A stretch of DNA of 32,381 nucleotides, taken from positions 1 through 32,381 of the forward strand of contig CAYPHJ010000048.1 in the NCBI GenBank assembly GCA_964410485.1. Direction: 5' to 3'. This DNA comes from CAYPHJ01 sp964410485. GTDB taxonomy: Bacteria > Desulfobacterota > Binatia > UBA9968. Of this stretch, positions 16,597-24,373 are shown one piece after another (positions within the stretch are counted from its first letter, which is position 1; every line of letters starts with the position of its first letter). Made by a program: the position numbers and the translations under genes. The notes beneath the pieces were generated by a model that worked only from the letters and a program-made list of their open reading frames with translations, was not told where the DNA came from and made no database searches.

Positions 16597-19500
16597 ATGA
16601 CCAGCATAGCTTGCGTTGTTACGCTCTCTCCTCGCGATTACGACGCTTTCTTGTTTGACCTGGACGGTGTGTTGACTAGGACGGCGAGCGTGCATGCGGC
16701 GGCGTGGAAAAGGTTGTTCGATGAGTTTCTCAAGCAGCGCGCCACAGACACAGGTGAAGCGTTCGTCCCGTTTGACATCGATCAGGATTACCGACGCTAC
16801 GTCGACGGCAAGCCGCGGTACGACGGCGTGGCGGCATTCCTCGAATCCCGCGGCATTGAACTGCCTTTTGGCACGGCCGAAGACGGTCCCGACGCGCCAA
16901 CGGTACACGGGCTTGGCAATCTGAAGGACCAATATTTTACACAACAGTTGGAGCAGCACGGCGTCGAGGTCTATGAAGCGGCGATCGCGCTGGTTCGCAC
17001 ACTTCGGGCTCAGGAGATCAAAACTGCAGTCGTCTCCTCCAGCAATAACTGCGCGGCGGTGCTCCAGGCAGCCGGTATATCGCAGCTGTTCGACGCACGG
17101 GTGGACGGTCTGGATATCGCCCGCCAGGGTCTTAACGGCAAGCCGGCGCCGGACGCGTTCCTGGAGGCCGCGCAGCGCCTCAAAGCCGAACCCTCGCGCG
17201 CGGTGGTCGTGGAGGATGCGATCGCCGGGGTCGAGGCGGGGCGCGCCGGTGGATTCGGCTGCGTGATCGGCGTCGATCGCGGTGGGCAATCGCAGGAACT
17301 CCGCGACGCCGGCGCCGATGTTGTCGTGACCAGCCTGGAGCAGGTCAAAATCGCGGTGGAGGCGCCTTCTGCGTGGTCGCTGGTGTTCGAAGGATTCGAG
17401 CCGGCTCGTGAGGGAGTCCGCGAGGCCCTATGCGCACTCGGGAACGGCTATTTTACCACCCGCGGGGCGGCGCCCGGTGCTGTAGCGGATGGTATTCACT
17501 ATCCGGGAACTTACCTCGCATGCGGCTACAACCGGCTGCGCACCGATATCGCCGGGCGAGTCGTCGAGAACGAGGACCTCGTCAATTTTCCCAACTGGCT
17601 CTCGCTCCAGTTCCGTATTGCCGACGACGACTGGTTCGATGAGACAGCGGTCAAAATCCTCTCGTATCGCCAAGAGCTCGATCTGCGGCGCGGTATGCTC
17701 TTTCGAACGATAAGTTTCGAGGACGGGCGGGCACGCCGCACCACGCTCAAGGAGCGCCGGCTGGTCTCGATGAGCGACATGCACGCGGCTGGACTAGCGC
17801 TTTCGCTCACGTCCGAGAACTGGTCCGCAAAACTCACGGTGCGGTCGGCGATTGACGGTCGCATCGTAAACGCGGGCGCAAAGCTCTATCGCAAATTCAA
17901 CAGTAAGCACCTGGAGCCGTTGGCAGCCGAAGTCGTCGGCACGGATACCGTGTATATGCAGGTTCGCACCTGCCGGTCGAAGATTGATGTCGCTCAGGCG
18001 GCGCGAACGCAAGTGTTCGTCGACGGACAGCTTCGCGAGGGCCCACGGCTGACCCTCGAAGAACCCGGCTACATCGCCCAGGAGCTCGTGATTGATCTCC
18101 AGCAAGGAGAGACCGTCGTCCTGGAGAAGCTTGCCTCTTTCTACACGTCGCGAGATCACGCGATTTCGGAGTGCGGGCTGGCGGCTCGTGCGGCGATCGC
18201 CTGCGCGGCTCGCTTCGATGCGTTGATGGCGGAGCATGTGCTTGCCTGGAAGCACTTGTGGCGCCGCTTCGACGTGCACATGCAGCCGCGAGAATCAGGG
18301 TTCAAATTGAACGTGCCGATGCTGCTTCGGTTCAACATGTTTCACTTGCTCCAGGCGGTTTCGCCTAACTCGATCGGACTGGATATCGGCGTGCCTGCCC
18401 GCGGCTGGACCGGTGAGGCGTACCAGGGTCACATCTTCTGGGACGAGCTATTTATCTTCCCGTTTCTCAATTATCGAATGCCTGAAATCACCCGGTCGCT
18501 TCTGCTGTATCGCTACCGGCGTCTCGGAGAAGCGCGGGTTGCGGCGAGGAGCGCAGGACTTCAGGGAGCCATGTTTCCCTGGCAAAGCGGTAGCGACGGA
18601 CAAGAGGAAACGCAGGAGCTCAATTTGAACCCGCGCTCGCAACGCTGGGTGCCGGACAATACTTACCTGCAGCGCCACGTGGGCAGCGCCATTGCCTACA
18701 ACGTCTGGCAGTACTTTCAAGTTACTCGTGATGTCGAATTTTTGCAGGCCTACGGCGCAGAGCTGATTCTCGAGATCGCCCGCTTCTGGTCGAGCCTTGC
18801 AAATTTCAATGACGAGCGCGGACGTTATGAGATTCGCGGTGTGATGGGCCCGGACGAGTTTCACGACGGTTATCCAAATTCATCCAGGCCCGGTCTCAAT
18901 AACAATGCCTACACCAATATCATGGCGGTGTGGGTCCTATGCCGTGCGCTCGACGTGCTCGACCTGCTCCCCGACATACGTCGCGCCGAGCTCACAACGC
19001 GGCTAGGTTTGTCGGTGCAAGAGATCAAACGCTGGGGGGACATCAGCCGCAAGATGTTCGTGCCCTTTGATGACAACGGGATCATCAGCCAGTTCGAGGG
19101 ATATGAAGCACTCGCCGAGCTGGATTGGGAGGACTACCGGAGACGGTACGGCAATATTCAGCGACTCGAGCTCATTCTCGAGGCGGAAAATGACAGTGCG
19201 AATCGTTACAAGCTCTCGAAGCAAGCGGACGTGCTGATGCTGTTTTATCTCTTTTCCGCCGAAGAGCTTGGCGATTTATTTGCGCGGCTCGGCTATCTCT
19301 TCGAATACGAGACCATTCCGCGAAACGTTGCGTATTACGACGCTCGCTCGTCCCACGGCTCCACGCTATCCCGTGTGGTCCATGCCTGGGTGCTGGCACG
19401 CTCGGACCGGCCGCGGTCGATGCGCTACTTCGCGGAGGCGCTACAGAGTGACGTCAATGATATCCAGGGAGGCACCACCGCGGAGGGGGTGCACCTCGGC

Positions 19501-19782
19501 GCCATGGCGGGAACGGTCGATCTCATCCAGCGCACAACGACCGGTATCGAAGTAACAGGGGAAATTCTGCGGCTCAATCCCCGGTTGCCGGAGGATCTAG
19601 AGCGCCTCGACATGCGCATTCGTTACCGTGGGCATTCGCTCGATCTGCGGCTTACACACGATGTCCTTACCGTGCGGTGCCGCGAACCAGGGATTGCCCC
19701 GATCCGTTTGGGCTTCAAGGACGAAGTTTATGAGGTTGCCGGCGGTACTACACACGTTTTTAAGCTCGGGACCGCACGATGA
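16597..19782 (+). CDS. Beta-phosphoglucomutase (HAD)-GH65 disaccharide phosphorylase fusion
   Basis: 1061 residues. Residues 1-250 are a HAD hydrolase of the beta-phosphoglucomutase group: DLDGVLT (Asp21, Asp23), SSSNN, KPAPDAF, VVEDAIAGVEAG. Residues about 265-1060 are glycoside hydrolase family 65: N-terminal beta domain, (alpha/alpha)6 catalytic domain with catalytic acid Glu754 in GVMGPDEFHD, FWDELF, SHGSTLSRVVHAW and phosphate-binding GGTTAEGVHLG, and a small C-terminal sheet. GH65 phosphorylases split maltose, trehalose, kojibiose or similar into beta-glucose 1-phosphate and glucose; the mutase part makes glucose 6-phosphate. Fusing both avoids release of the intermediate. The disaccharide cannot be assigned. 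The residue after DGVLT is Arg rather than the usual Asp. Confidence 0.93.
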   Translation: MTSIACVVTLSPRDYDAFLFDLDGVLTRTASVHAAAWKRLFDEFLKQRATDTGEAFVPFDIDQDYRRYVDGKPRYDGVAAFLESRGIELPFGTAEDGPDAPTVHGLGNLKDQYFTQQLEQHGVEVYEAAIALVRTLRAQEIKTAVVSSSNNCAAVLQAAGISQLFDARVDGLDIARQGLNGKPAPDAFLEAAQRLKAEPSRAVVVEDAIAGVEAGRAGGFGCVIGVDRGGQSQELRDAGADVVVTSLEQVKIAVEAPSAWSLVFEGFEPAREGVREALCALGNGYFTTRGAAPGAVADGIHYPGTYLACGYNRLRTDIAGRVVENEDLVNFPNWLSLQFRIADDDWFDETAVKILSYRQELDLRRGMLFRTISFEDGRARRTTLKERRLVSMSDMHAAGLALSLTSENWSAKLTVRSAIDGRIVNAGAKLYRKFNSKHLEPLAAEVVGTDTVYMQVRTCRSKIDVAQAARTQVFVDGQLREGPRLTLEEPGYIAQELVIDLQQGETVVLEKLASFYTSRDHAISECGLAARAAIACAARFDALMAEHVLAWKHLWRRFDVHMQPRESGFKLNVPMLLRFNMFHLLQAVSPNSIGLDIGVPARGWTGEAYQGHIFWDELFIFPFLNYRMPEITRSLLLYRYRRLGEARVAARSAGLQGAMFPWQSGSDGQEETQELNLNPRSQRWVPDNTYLQRHVGSAIAYNVWQYFQVTRDVEFLQAYGAELILEIARFWSSLANFNDERGRYEIRGVMGPDEFHDGYPNSSRPGLNNNAYTNIMAVWVLCRALDVLDLLPDIRRAELTTRLGLSVQEIKRWGDISRKMFVPFDDNGIISQFEGYEALAELDWEDYRRRYGNIQRLELILEAENDSANRYKLSKQADVLMLFYLFSAEELGDLFARLGYLFEYETIPRNVAYYDARSSHGSTLSRVVHAWVLARSDRPRSMRYFAEALQSDVNDIQGGTTAEGVHLGAMAGTVDLIQRTTTGIEVTGEILRLNPRLPEDLERLDMRIRYRGHSLDLRLTHDVLTVRCREPGIAPIRLGFKDEVYEVAGGTTHVFKLGTAR

Positions 19783-19989
19783 GCGGCACGACTTTTCAGC
19801 AGCCTGACACAGAGTTCGATCGCCAGCCGGTGGACGAAGGTACTGGCTGCGTTCGGGGTGGACGCGCAGCCTGGGTTGAGCGAAGGGCAGGCGGGCGCGC
19901 TGGCGCCGCACGCCGAACCCGACCATCAGGACTATTATGCCCACATAGCGGCGGATTTTCGGAACGGTTCTGGATCACGCTGGTTATGA
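19783..19989 (+). pseudogene. Possible relic of a cation P-type ATPase N-terminus
   Basis: In the frame running from 19783 to the stop at 19987-19989, the peptide has RWTKVLAAFGVDAQPGLSEG, which resembles the N-terminal cation-ATPase domain (a Trp, then GVD...GLS-E). There is no start codon and the frame stops soon after, so it cannot be functional. The remaining DNA to 20185 also holds only short open pieces without ribosome binding sites. The resemblance is short, so this is a weak call; the region may simply be decayed sequence. Confidence 0.25.
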
Positions 19990-20185
19990 CTTGCCGATCG
20001 ACGCGCTCTCACCGCTGCTCCAAACGCGTGATGAATATCGTGCTTAGCGGAAACGCGTGCCGATGTTCATCCCGCGCTGGGGTCAATGGCGCAACCTGGC
20101 CACGACGCGAAGCGACACCCCTGCCGTGAGTATTCCAGACACCGGAAAAATCGAAATCAAAAGACAATAATAACAAGAAAGGAAC

Positions 20186-20375
20186 ATGACCATGAATGCA
20201 TCGAAAACCGCGACCAAAAACCCCATCTGCGGCATGACCGTGGAAGAAGTAACCGCTCTTCACGCCGTACGCGATGGCAAGATGTTCTACTTGCGGCGAG
20301 CACTGGCGGCGAAAGTTTCTGTCCACGCCCGCCAGCGCTAAGCCCAAGGCCAAGTCTGGAGGCTGCTGTGGATAA
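20186..20375 (+). pseudogene. YHS domain gene disrupted by a frameshift
   Basis: ATG 20186 follows AAGAAAGGA. The first 36 codons encode a YHS N-terminal half (KNPICGMTVEEV...DGKMFY). After TTCTACTT near 20292 the frame is lost; shifting frame restores CGEHWRRKFLSTP and then a Lys/Ala linker with a GGCCG tail ending at TAA 20373-20375. The expected text would be TTCTACTTCTGCGG; two bases appear to be missing. Unshifted, translation ends at 20341. This could be a real mutation or a sequencing error. It sits between the GH65 fusion and the universal stress protein. Confidence 0.7.
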
Positions 20376-20505
20376 CGCGCGCACCTTGTAAGCAAAATAA
20401 AACCCCAGGATTGAAGCGGCGAAGGATAAAGAATTGAAAGTCAGAGCGCGTAGGTGAACTGGCGACGCGTGTAGCGCCTAAACAGATTGACCAGGAGAAG
20501 ATCAA

Positions 20506-21411
20506 ATGTATACGCGGATACTAATACCCCTGGATGGCTCCAAAACGGCAGAGAAAGTCCTGCCCTTCGCGCGTTACTTGGCAGGGAGCTTCAAGATTCC
20601 CATCGAGCTATTTGGTGTTGTCGATATCGCCGACATGGCCGCACAAATGTCAGCCGAGAAGGCACGGCTTCTCGATACCATGGTCGAGAACGGCGTAAGG
20701 CACAGTACGGTCTATCTCCAGGGCGTCGCGAGCACCTTTCCCAACGCCGACGTGAAATGCACGGTGGAGAAGGGCCAAGCTGCAGATGCGATCATTGAGA
20801 GAGGCGGAGCGGACACGGCGATGCTGATCACGATGGCCACGCATGGTCGTTCGGGATTGAATCGCTTCTTGTTGGGTAGCATTGCCGAGAAAGTTTTGCG
20901 TGGAACAGCGAATGCTTTGCTGTTGGTTCGAGCGACGGAGGAGGCAGAATCGGCAGGTGAGGCGGCGTTGAAGTCCATCATTGTGCCTTTGGATGGCTCT
21001 GAGCTAGCGGAGAGTGTGTTACCCATGGTCGCCGGTCTCGCGAAGAAACTCGACTTAGAGGTCGAGTTGTTCCGCGCTTACCACATTCCCTACACCGCCC
21101 TCGCTGGGGGCGAGGGGTTCTACGCAGGAAACTACGAAGCGTTGATCACCGGCGTAAACGAAGAAGCGAGTGAATATCTCGACAAGAAGGTTTCCGATGT
21201 CAAGAAGCTCGGAGTTGCCAAGGTGTCATGCCTGACGAAGGAAGGTGCGGCTGGGGACGAGATCATCGCGCTGGGACGCAAGACGCCGGGCGGACTGATC
21301 GCCATGTGTTCGCATGGGCGCTCCGGCGTGAAACGCTGGGTACTTGGCAGTGTAACGGGGATAGTAGTGCGCCATTCCGGCGGTCCGGTTCTGATTACTC
21401 GGCCCGGTTGA
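20506..21411 (+). CDS. Tandem universal stress protein (two UspA domains)
   Basis: 301 residues, ATG 20506 behind CAGGAGAAG. Two UspA domains are evident: residues 1-145 (ILIPLDGSKTAE...THGRSGLNRFLLGS) and 155-300 (IIVPLDGSELAE...SHGRSGVKRWVLGS). Each has the GxxGx9G(S) nucleotide-binding pattern, so ATP binding is likely. Such proteins help cells survive energy or redox stress; the precise target is unknown. Neighbouring carbon-metabolism and metal genes fit a general stress cluster. Confidence 0.93.
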   Translation: MYTRILIPLDGSKTAEKVLPFARYLAGSFKIPIELFGVVDIADMAAQMSAEKARLLDTMVENGVRHSTVYLQGVASTFPNADVKCTVEKGQAADAIIERGGADTAMLITMATHGRSGLNRFLLGSIAEKVLRGTANALLLVRATEEAESAGEAALKSIIVPLDGSELAESVLPMVAGLAKKLDLEVELFRAYHIPYTALAGGEGFYAGNYEALITGVNEEASEYLDKKVSDVKKLGVAKVSCLTKEGAAGDEIIALGRKTPGGLIAMCSHGRSGVKRWVLGSVTGIVVRHSGGPVLITRPG

Positions 21412-21681
21412 TACGGCCAGGATCCATTTCATCGCGCTCGCTCTCGGTATCGCTTGGAAAGCGATTGCAGCGCGCCGAGTGAGTAAGAATCTGATACTTG
21501 GTTTTGCTGTTCAAGTGCCGACAACGAGACGCAGACTTCCCCTCGCAGATGGTATTTCAACCGGACATTGAATGGAGAACAAGGTGGCGGAGCGAATAGA
21601 CGCGGCAGGTTCGGCGGCGCGCGAAGAGGAACGGGATGAGCATTTGTTGACCGGACGTGCGAAGCGCTGCTGAACCAACAT

Positions 21682-21712
21682 TATAAATATTGTCCGAATC
21701 GAATGTTCGGAC
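21682..21712 (+). promoter_or_regulatory. AT-rich box and 7-bp inverted repeat before the SDR gene
   Basis: An AT-rich stretch TATAAATAT (21682-21690) resembles a -10 box. Directly after it GTCCGAA (21692-21698) and TTCGGAC (21706-21712) form a perfect inverted repeat with a 7-nt spacer, ending just before the GGGAGGA ribosome binding site. A repressor site over the transcription start, or an mRNA hairpin next to the ribosome binding site, would look like this. The rest of the 21412-21725 gap shows no gene. Confidence 0.45.
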
Positions 21713-21725
21713 GGGAGGAACAGCC

Positions 21726-22868
21726 GTGAATACAGAAAATGGTATCAAAACGGAAAGTGGGATCGTCATTGTTACAGGCTCCAACGGAACGATCGGCGAT
21801 GCCGTTATGCGGCGGTTTGCTGGGCGATTTGACGATGTCGTCGGCTTCGACCGCAAGGCGCCCAACCCGCCACCGCCCGGCTGCACCGCCGTAGCCGTTG
21901 ACATCACGTCGGACGAGAGCGTGCGGGAAGGACTCCTCATGATCCGCGAACACCACGGGGCGCACGTCGCCTCAGTCATTCATCTTGCCGCCTACTACGA
22001 TTTCTTCGGTGAGCGGAGCGAGCAGTATGACGAAATAACCGTGCGCGGCACCGGACGACTGCTGCGGGGCTTGCGCGAGATTGATTTTCATGTCGAGCAG
22101 TTTGTCTTCTCAAGCACGATGCTCGTCCATCGCCCGGCTGAGCCGGGACAGTTCATCAATGAAGACTGGGCGATTGAGCCGACGTGGGCATACCCGGAAT
22201 CGAAAGTTCGCACCGAGCAGCTTATCCGGGAGGAGCGCGGCGGTATTCCCGCCGTGCTGCTGCGCATCTCCGGGGTGTACGACGATCTCTGTCACTCGAT
22301 TCCGCTTGCACACCAGATTCAGCGCATCTATGAGCGGCAGTTGACGAGCCGGCTCTATGCCGGCAGCACTTCGCACGGGCAGTCTTTCATGCATCTGGAC
22401 GATCTGGTGGACGCCATTGCGCTGGTGGTCGAGCGCCGCGCCGCACTGCCGCCCGAGTTGCCTTTGCTGCTGGGCGAGCCAGAGCCGCTCACCTACGACG
22501 AAGTTCAGCACACGTTCGCGCGCCTGATCCACGGCGAGGACTTGGAGACTTTGGAAGTGCCGGGTGTGCTTGCGCCGCTGGCAAAGGCGGGCGCGTGGGT
22601 GATGCAGAAACTGCCCGGCGCCGACCCGTTCATCAAGCCGTGGATGATTGATCGCGCGAACGACCACTACGCGCTCGACATCACGCGCGCCCGCACCTTG
22701 CTCGGCTGGGAGCCGAAGCGAAGTTTGCGCGGCACGATTCCGAAGATGATTGCCGCGCTCAAAGCCGACCCAATCGGCTTCTACCGCGAGAACAATCTGG
22801 AATTGACATCCGAGTTGCAGAAGCAGGCTGAAACACCGCCCGAAGGGGGTAAGTCCCATGACGCCTGA
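21726..22868 (+). CDS. NAD-dependent epimerase/dehydratase (extended SDR)
   Basis: 380 residues from GTG 21726, selected because GGGAGGA lies 5 bp upstream; a TTG at 21690 would place the start inside the inverted repeat. The N-terminus has the Rossmann motif VTGSNGTIGD (Gly18, Gly21, Gly24), then DITSDES, HLAAYYDFFGE, SSTMLVH, and the catalytic YPESK with Tyr and Lys. The C-terminal half has the FMHLDDLVDA and LLGWEPKRSL segments of sugar-nucleotide or sterol-type extended SDRs. Substrate unknown. It overlaps the next gene by 11 bp, so the two are translated together. Confidence 0.9.
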   Translation: MNTENGIKTESGIVIVTGSNGTIGDAVMRRFAGRFDDVVGFDRKAPNPPPPGCTAVAVDITSDESVREGLLMIREHHGAHVASVIHLAAYYDFFGERSEQYDEITVRGTGRLLRGLREIDFHVEQFVFSSTMLVHRPAEPGQFINEDWAIEPTWAYPESKVRTEQLIREERGGIPAVLLRISGVYDDLCHSIPLAHQIQRIYERQLTSRLYAGSTSHGQSFMHLDDLVDAIALVVERRAALPPELPLLLGEPEPLTYDEVQHTFARLIHGEDLETLEVPGVLAPLAKAGAWVMQKLPGADPFIKPWMIDRANDHYALDITRARTLLGWEPKRSLRGTIPKMIAALKADPIGFYRENNLELTSELQKQAETPPEGGKSHDA

Positions 22869-24312
22869 CCACACGCAGCACACAGTCCAAAAGCCGTCGG
22901 CGCAACAAGCCACTCCGACATCGGGCGACAAGGCGGGGCAGACGCACGATCACAAAGCGATGCAGATGCCCGATGACAAAACGGCGACATCCGGCGCGCT
23001 GATGGAGCATCAGACAGCGCAGTGGGCGCACTTCGCCAATATGACGCTCGGATTGTGGTTGATTACGGGCGTCTTCGCGCTCGGATACCGCAGCACTGCG
23101 CTTCAAGTGAGCGATGCGGTGAGCGGCGCACTGGTCATCGTTCTCGCCATCCTCTCGCTGTCGCACCGCCCGTGGTTCAAGTTCTGGGCACCGTGGGCGA
23201 ACTCGCTGGTCGGCCTTTGGCTGCTCTTTGCGCCGCTCGTCTTCTGGTCGCCCACGTCCGCAGTCTACGCCAACGACACGCTGGTCGGGGCGCTGGTCAT
23301 CGTGTTCGCCATCCTGGCGCCGGGGATGCCGATGGCGCCGGGAATGAGCATGGAGCCCGGCCCGGCTGTGCCGCTTGGCTGGTCGTACAACCCTTCGAGT
23401 TGGCCGCAGCGTGCGCCGATTATCGCGCTCGCGCTCGTCGGCTTCTTCCTCTCGCGGCAAATGACCTCTTTCCAGCTCCAGCACATCGCGTCGTTCACCG
23501 ACCCGTTTTTTGGCGACGGCACGGTGCATGTGCTGACCTCTGACGTCTCGCGCGCCTTCCCGATCCCCGATGCCGGACTGGGCGCGGTCGCCTACATGAT
23601 CGAATTTCTGATGGGCTTCATGGGCGACAAGGCGCGGTGGCGGACGATGCCATGGATGGTCACGCTCTTCGGCATCCTCGTCGTGCCGCTCGGCGTCGTC
23701 AGCATCACGCTGATCGTCCTGCAACCGCTCGCCGTCGGCGCGTGGTGCACGCCGTGCCTCATCGCCGCCGCAGCGATGCTCGTCATGATTGCGCTCACGC
23801 TCGACGAGGTCGTGGCGACGTTGCAGTTCCTCGTCCAGGCGCGCCGTGAGGGACAGTCGCTCTGGCAGGTATTTTGGATGGGCGGCACGCTGCGCGAAAC
23901 GCCTGAAGCCGCCGCCGCCGTCACCGTCCGCCCCGACGTGGTGAGTCCGGCGGCGATGGTCTGGGGGGTGTTGCTGCCGTGGAACTTGCTTGTCAGCGTG
24001 GCGCTCGGCCTGTGGTTGATGTTCGCACCCGCCGCACTGAGCAGCACCGGCATGGCTGCACACAGCGATCACCTTATCGGCGCGCTGATCGTGACCGTCG
24101 CCGTGATCGCGCTCGCCGACGTTGGGCGCGCGGTGCGCTTTGTCAACGTGCTCTTCGGCGCCTGGGTGATCGTTGCGCCGTGGCTGCTGGGCGGCGCAAC
24201 GGCGAGCGCGACGTGGAACGACATGATCGCCGGCGCTCTCGTGATCCTCCTCAGTTTTCCGCGCGGCACGGTCGGCGAGCGATACGGTAGCTTTGAAAGA
24301 TTCATACGATGA
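22858..24312 (+). CDS. SPW-repeat / VKOR-like / SPW-repeat membrane protein
   Basis: 484 residues. Residues 1-50 are a His/Gln-rich soluble tail. Residues 58-150 are an SPW domain (LSHRPWFKFWAPWANSLVG), 150-340 a vitamin K epoxide reductase-like helix bundle with the redox motif CTPC (Cys297, Cys300) in VGAWCTPC, and 360-475 a second SPW domain (VIVAPWLLGGA). The VKOR part has LTSDVSRAFPIPDAGLG, typical of that family, but no periplasmic loop Cys pair. VKOR proteins reoxidise thiol-oxidase partners using quinone. Here a quinone-linked redox role in the inner membrane is likely. Start has GAAGGGGG 8 bp upstream. Confidence 0.88.
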   Translation: MTPDHTQHTVQKPSAQQATPTSGDKAGQTHDHKAMQMPDDKTATSGALMEHQTAQWAHFANMTLGLWLITGVFALGYRSTALQVSDAVSGALVIVLAILSLSHRPWFKFWAPWANSLVGLWLLFAPLVFWSPTSAVYANDTLVGALVIVFAILAPGMPMAPGMSMEPGPAVPLGWSYNPSSWPQRAPIIALALVGFFLSRQMTSFQLQHIASFTDPFFGDGTVHVLTSDVSRAFPIPDAGLGAVAYMIEFLMGFMGDKARWRTMPWMVTLFGILVVPLGVVSITLIVLQPLAVGAWCTPCLIAAAAMLVMIALTLDEVVATLQFLVQARREGQSLWQVFWMGGTLRETPEAAAAVTVRPDVVSPAAMVWGVLLPWNLLVSVALGLWLMFAPAALSSTGMAAHSDHLIGALIVTVAVIALADVGRAVRFVNVLFGAWVIVAPWLLGGATASATWNDMIAGALVILLSFPRGTVGERYGSFERFIR

Positions 24313-24373
24313 TTCCTGATGTATGACGCGGTGGAGTGGCAGGCTCTCGTCAGATGTCGAAAGGAGATGAGCG

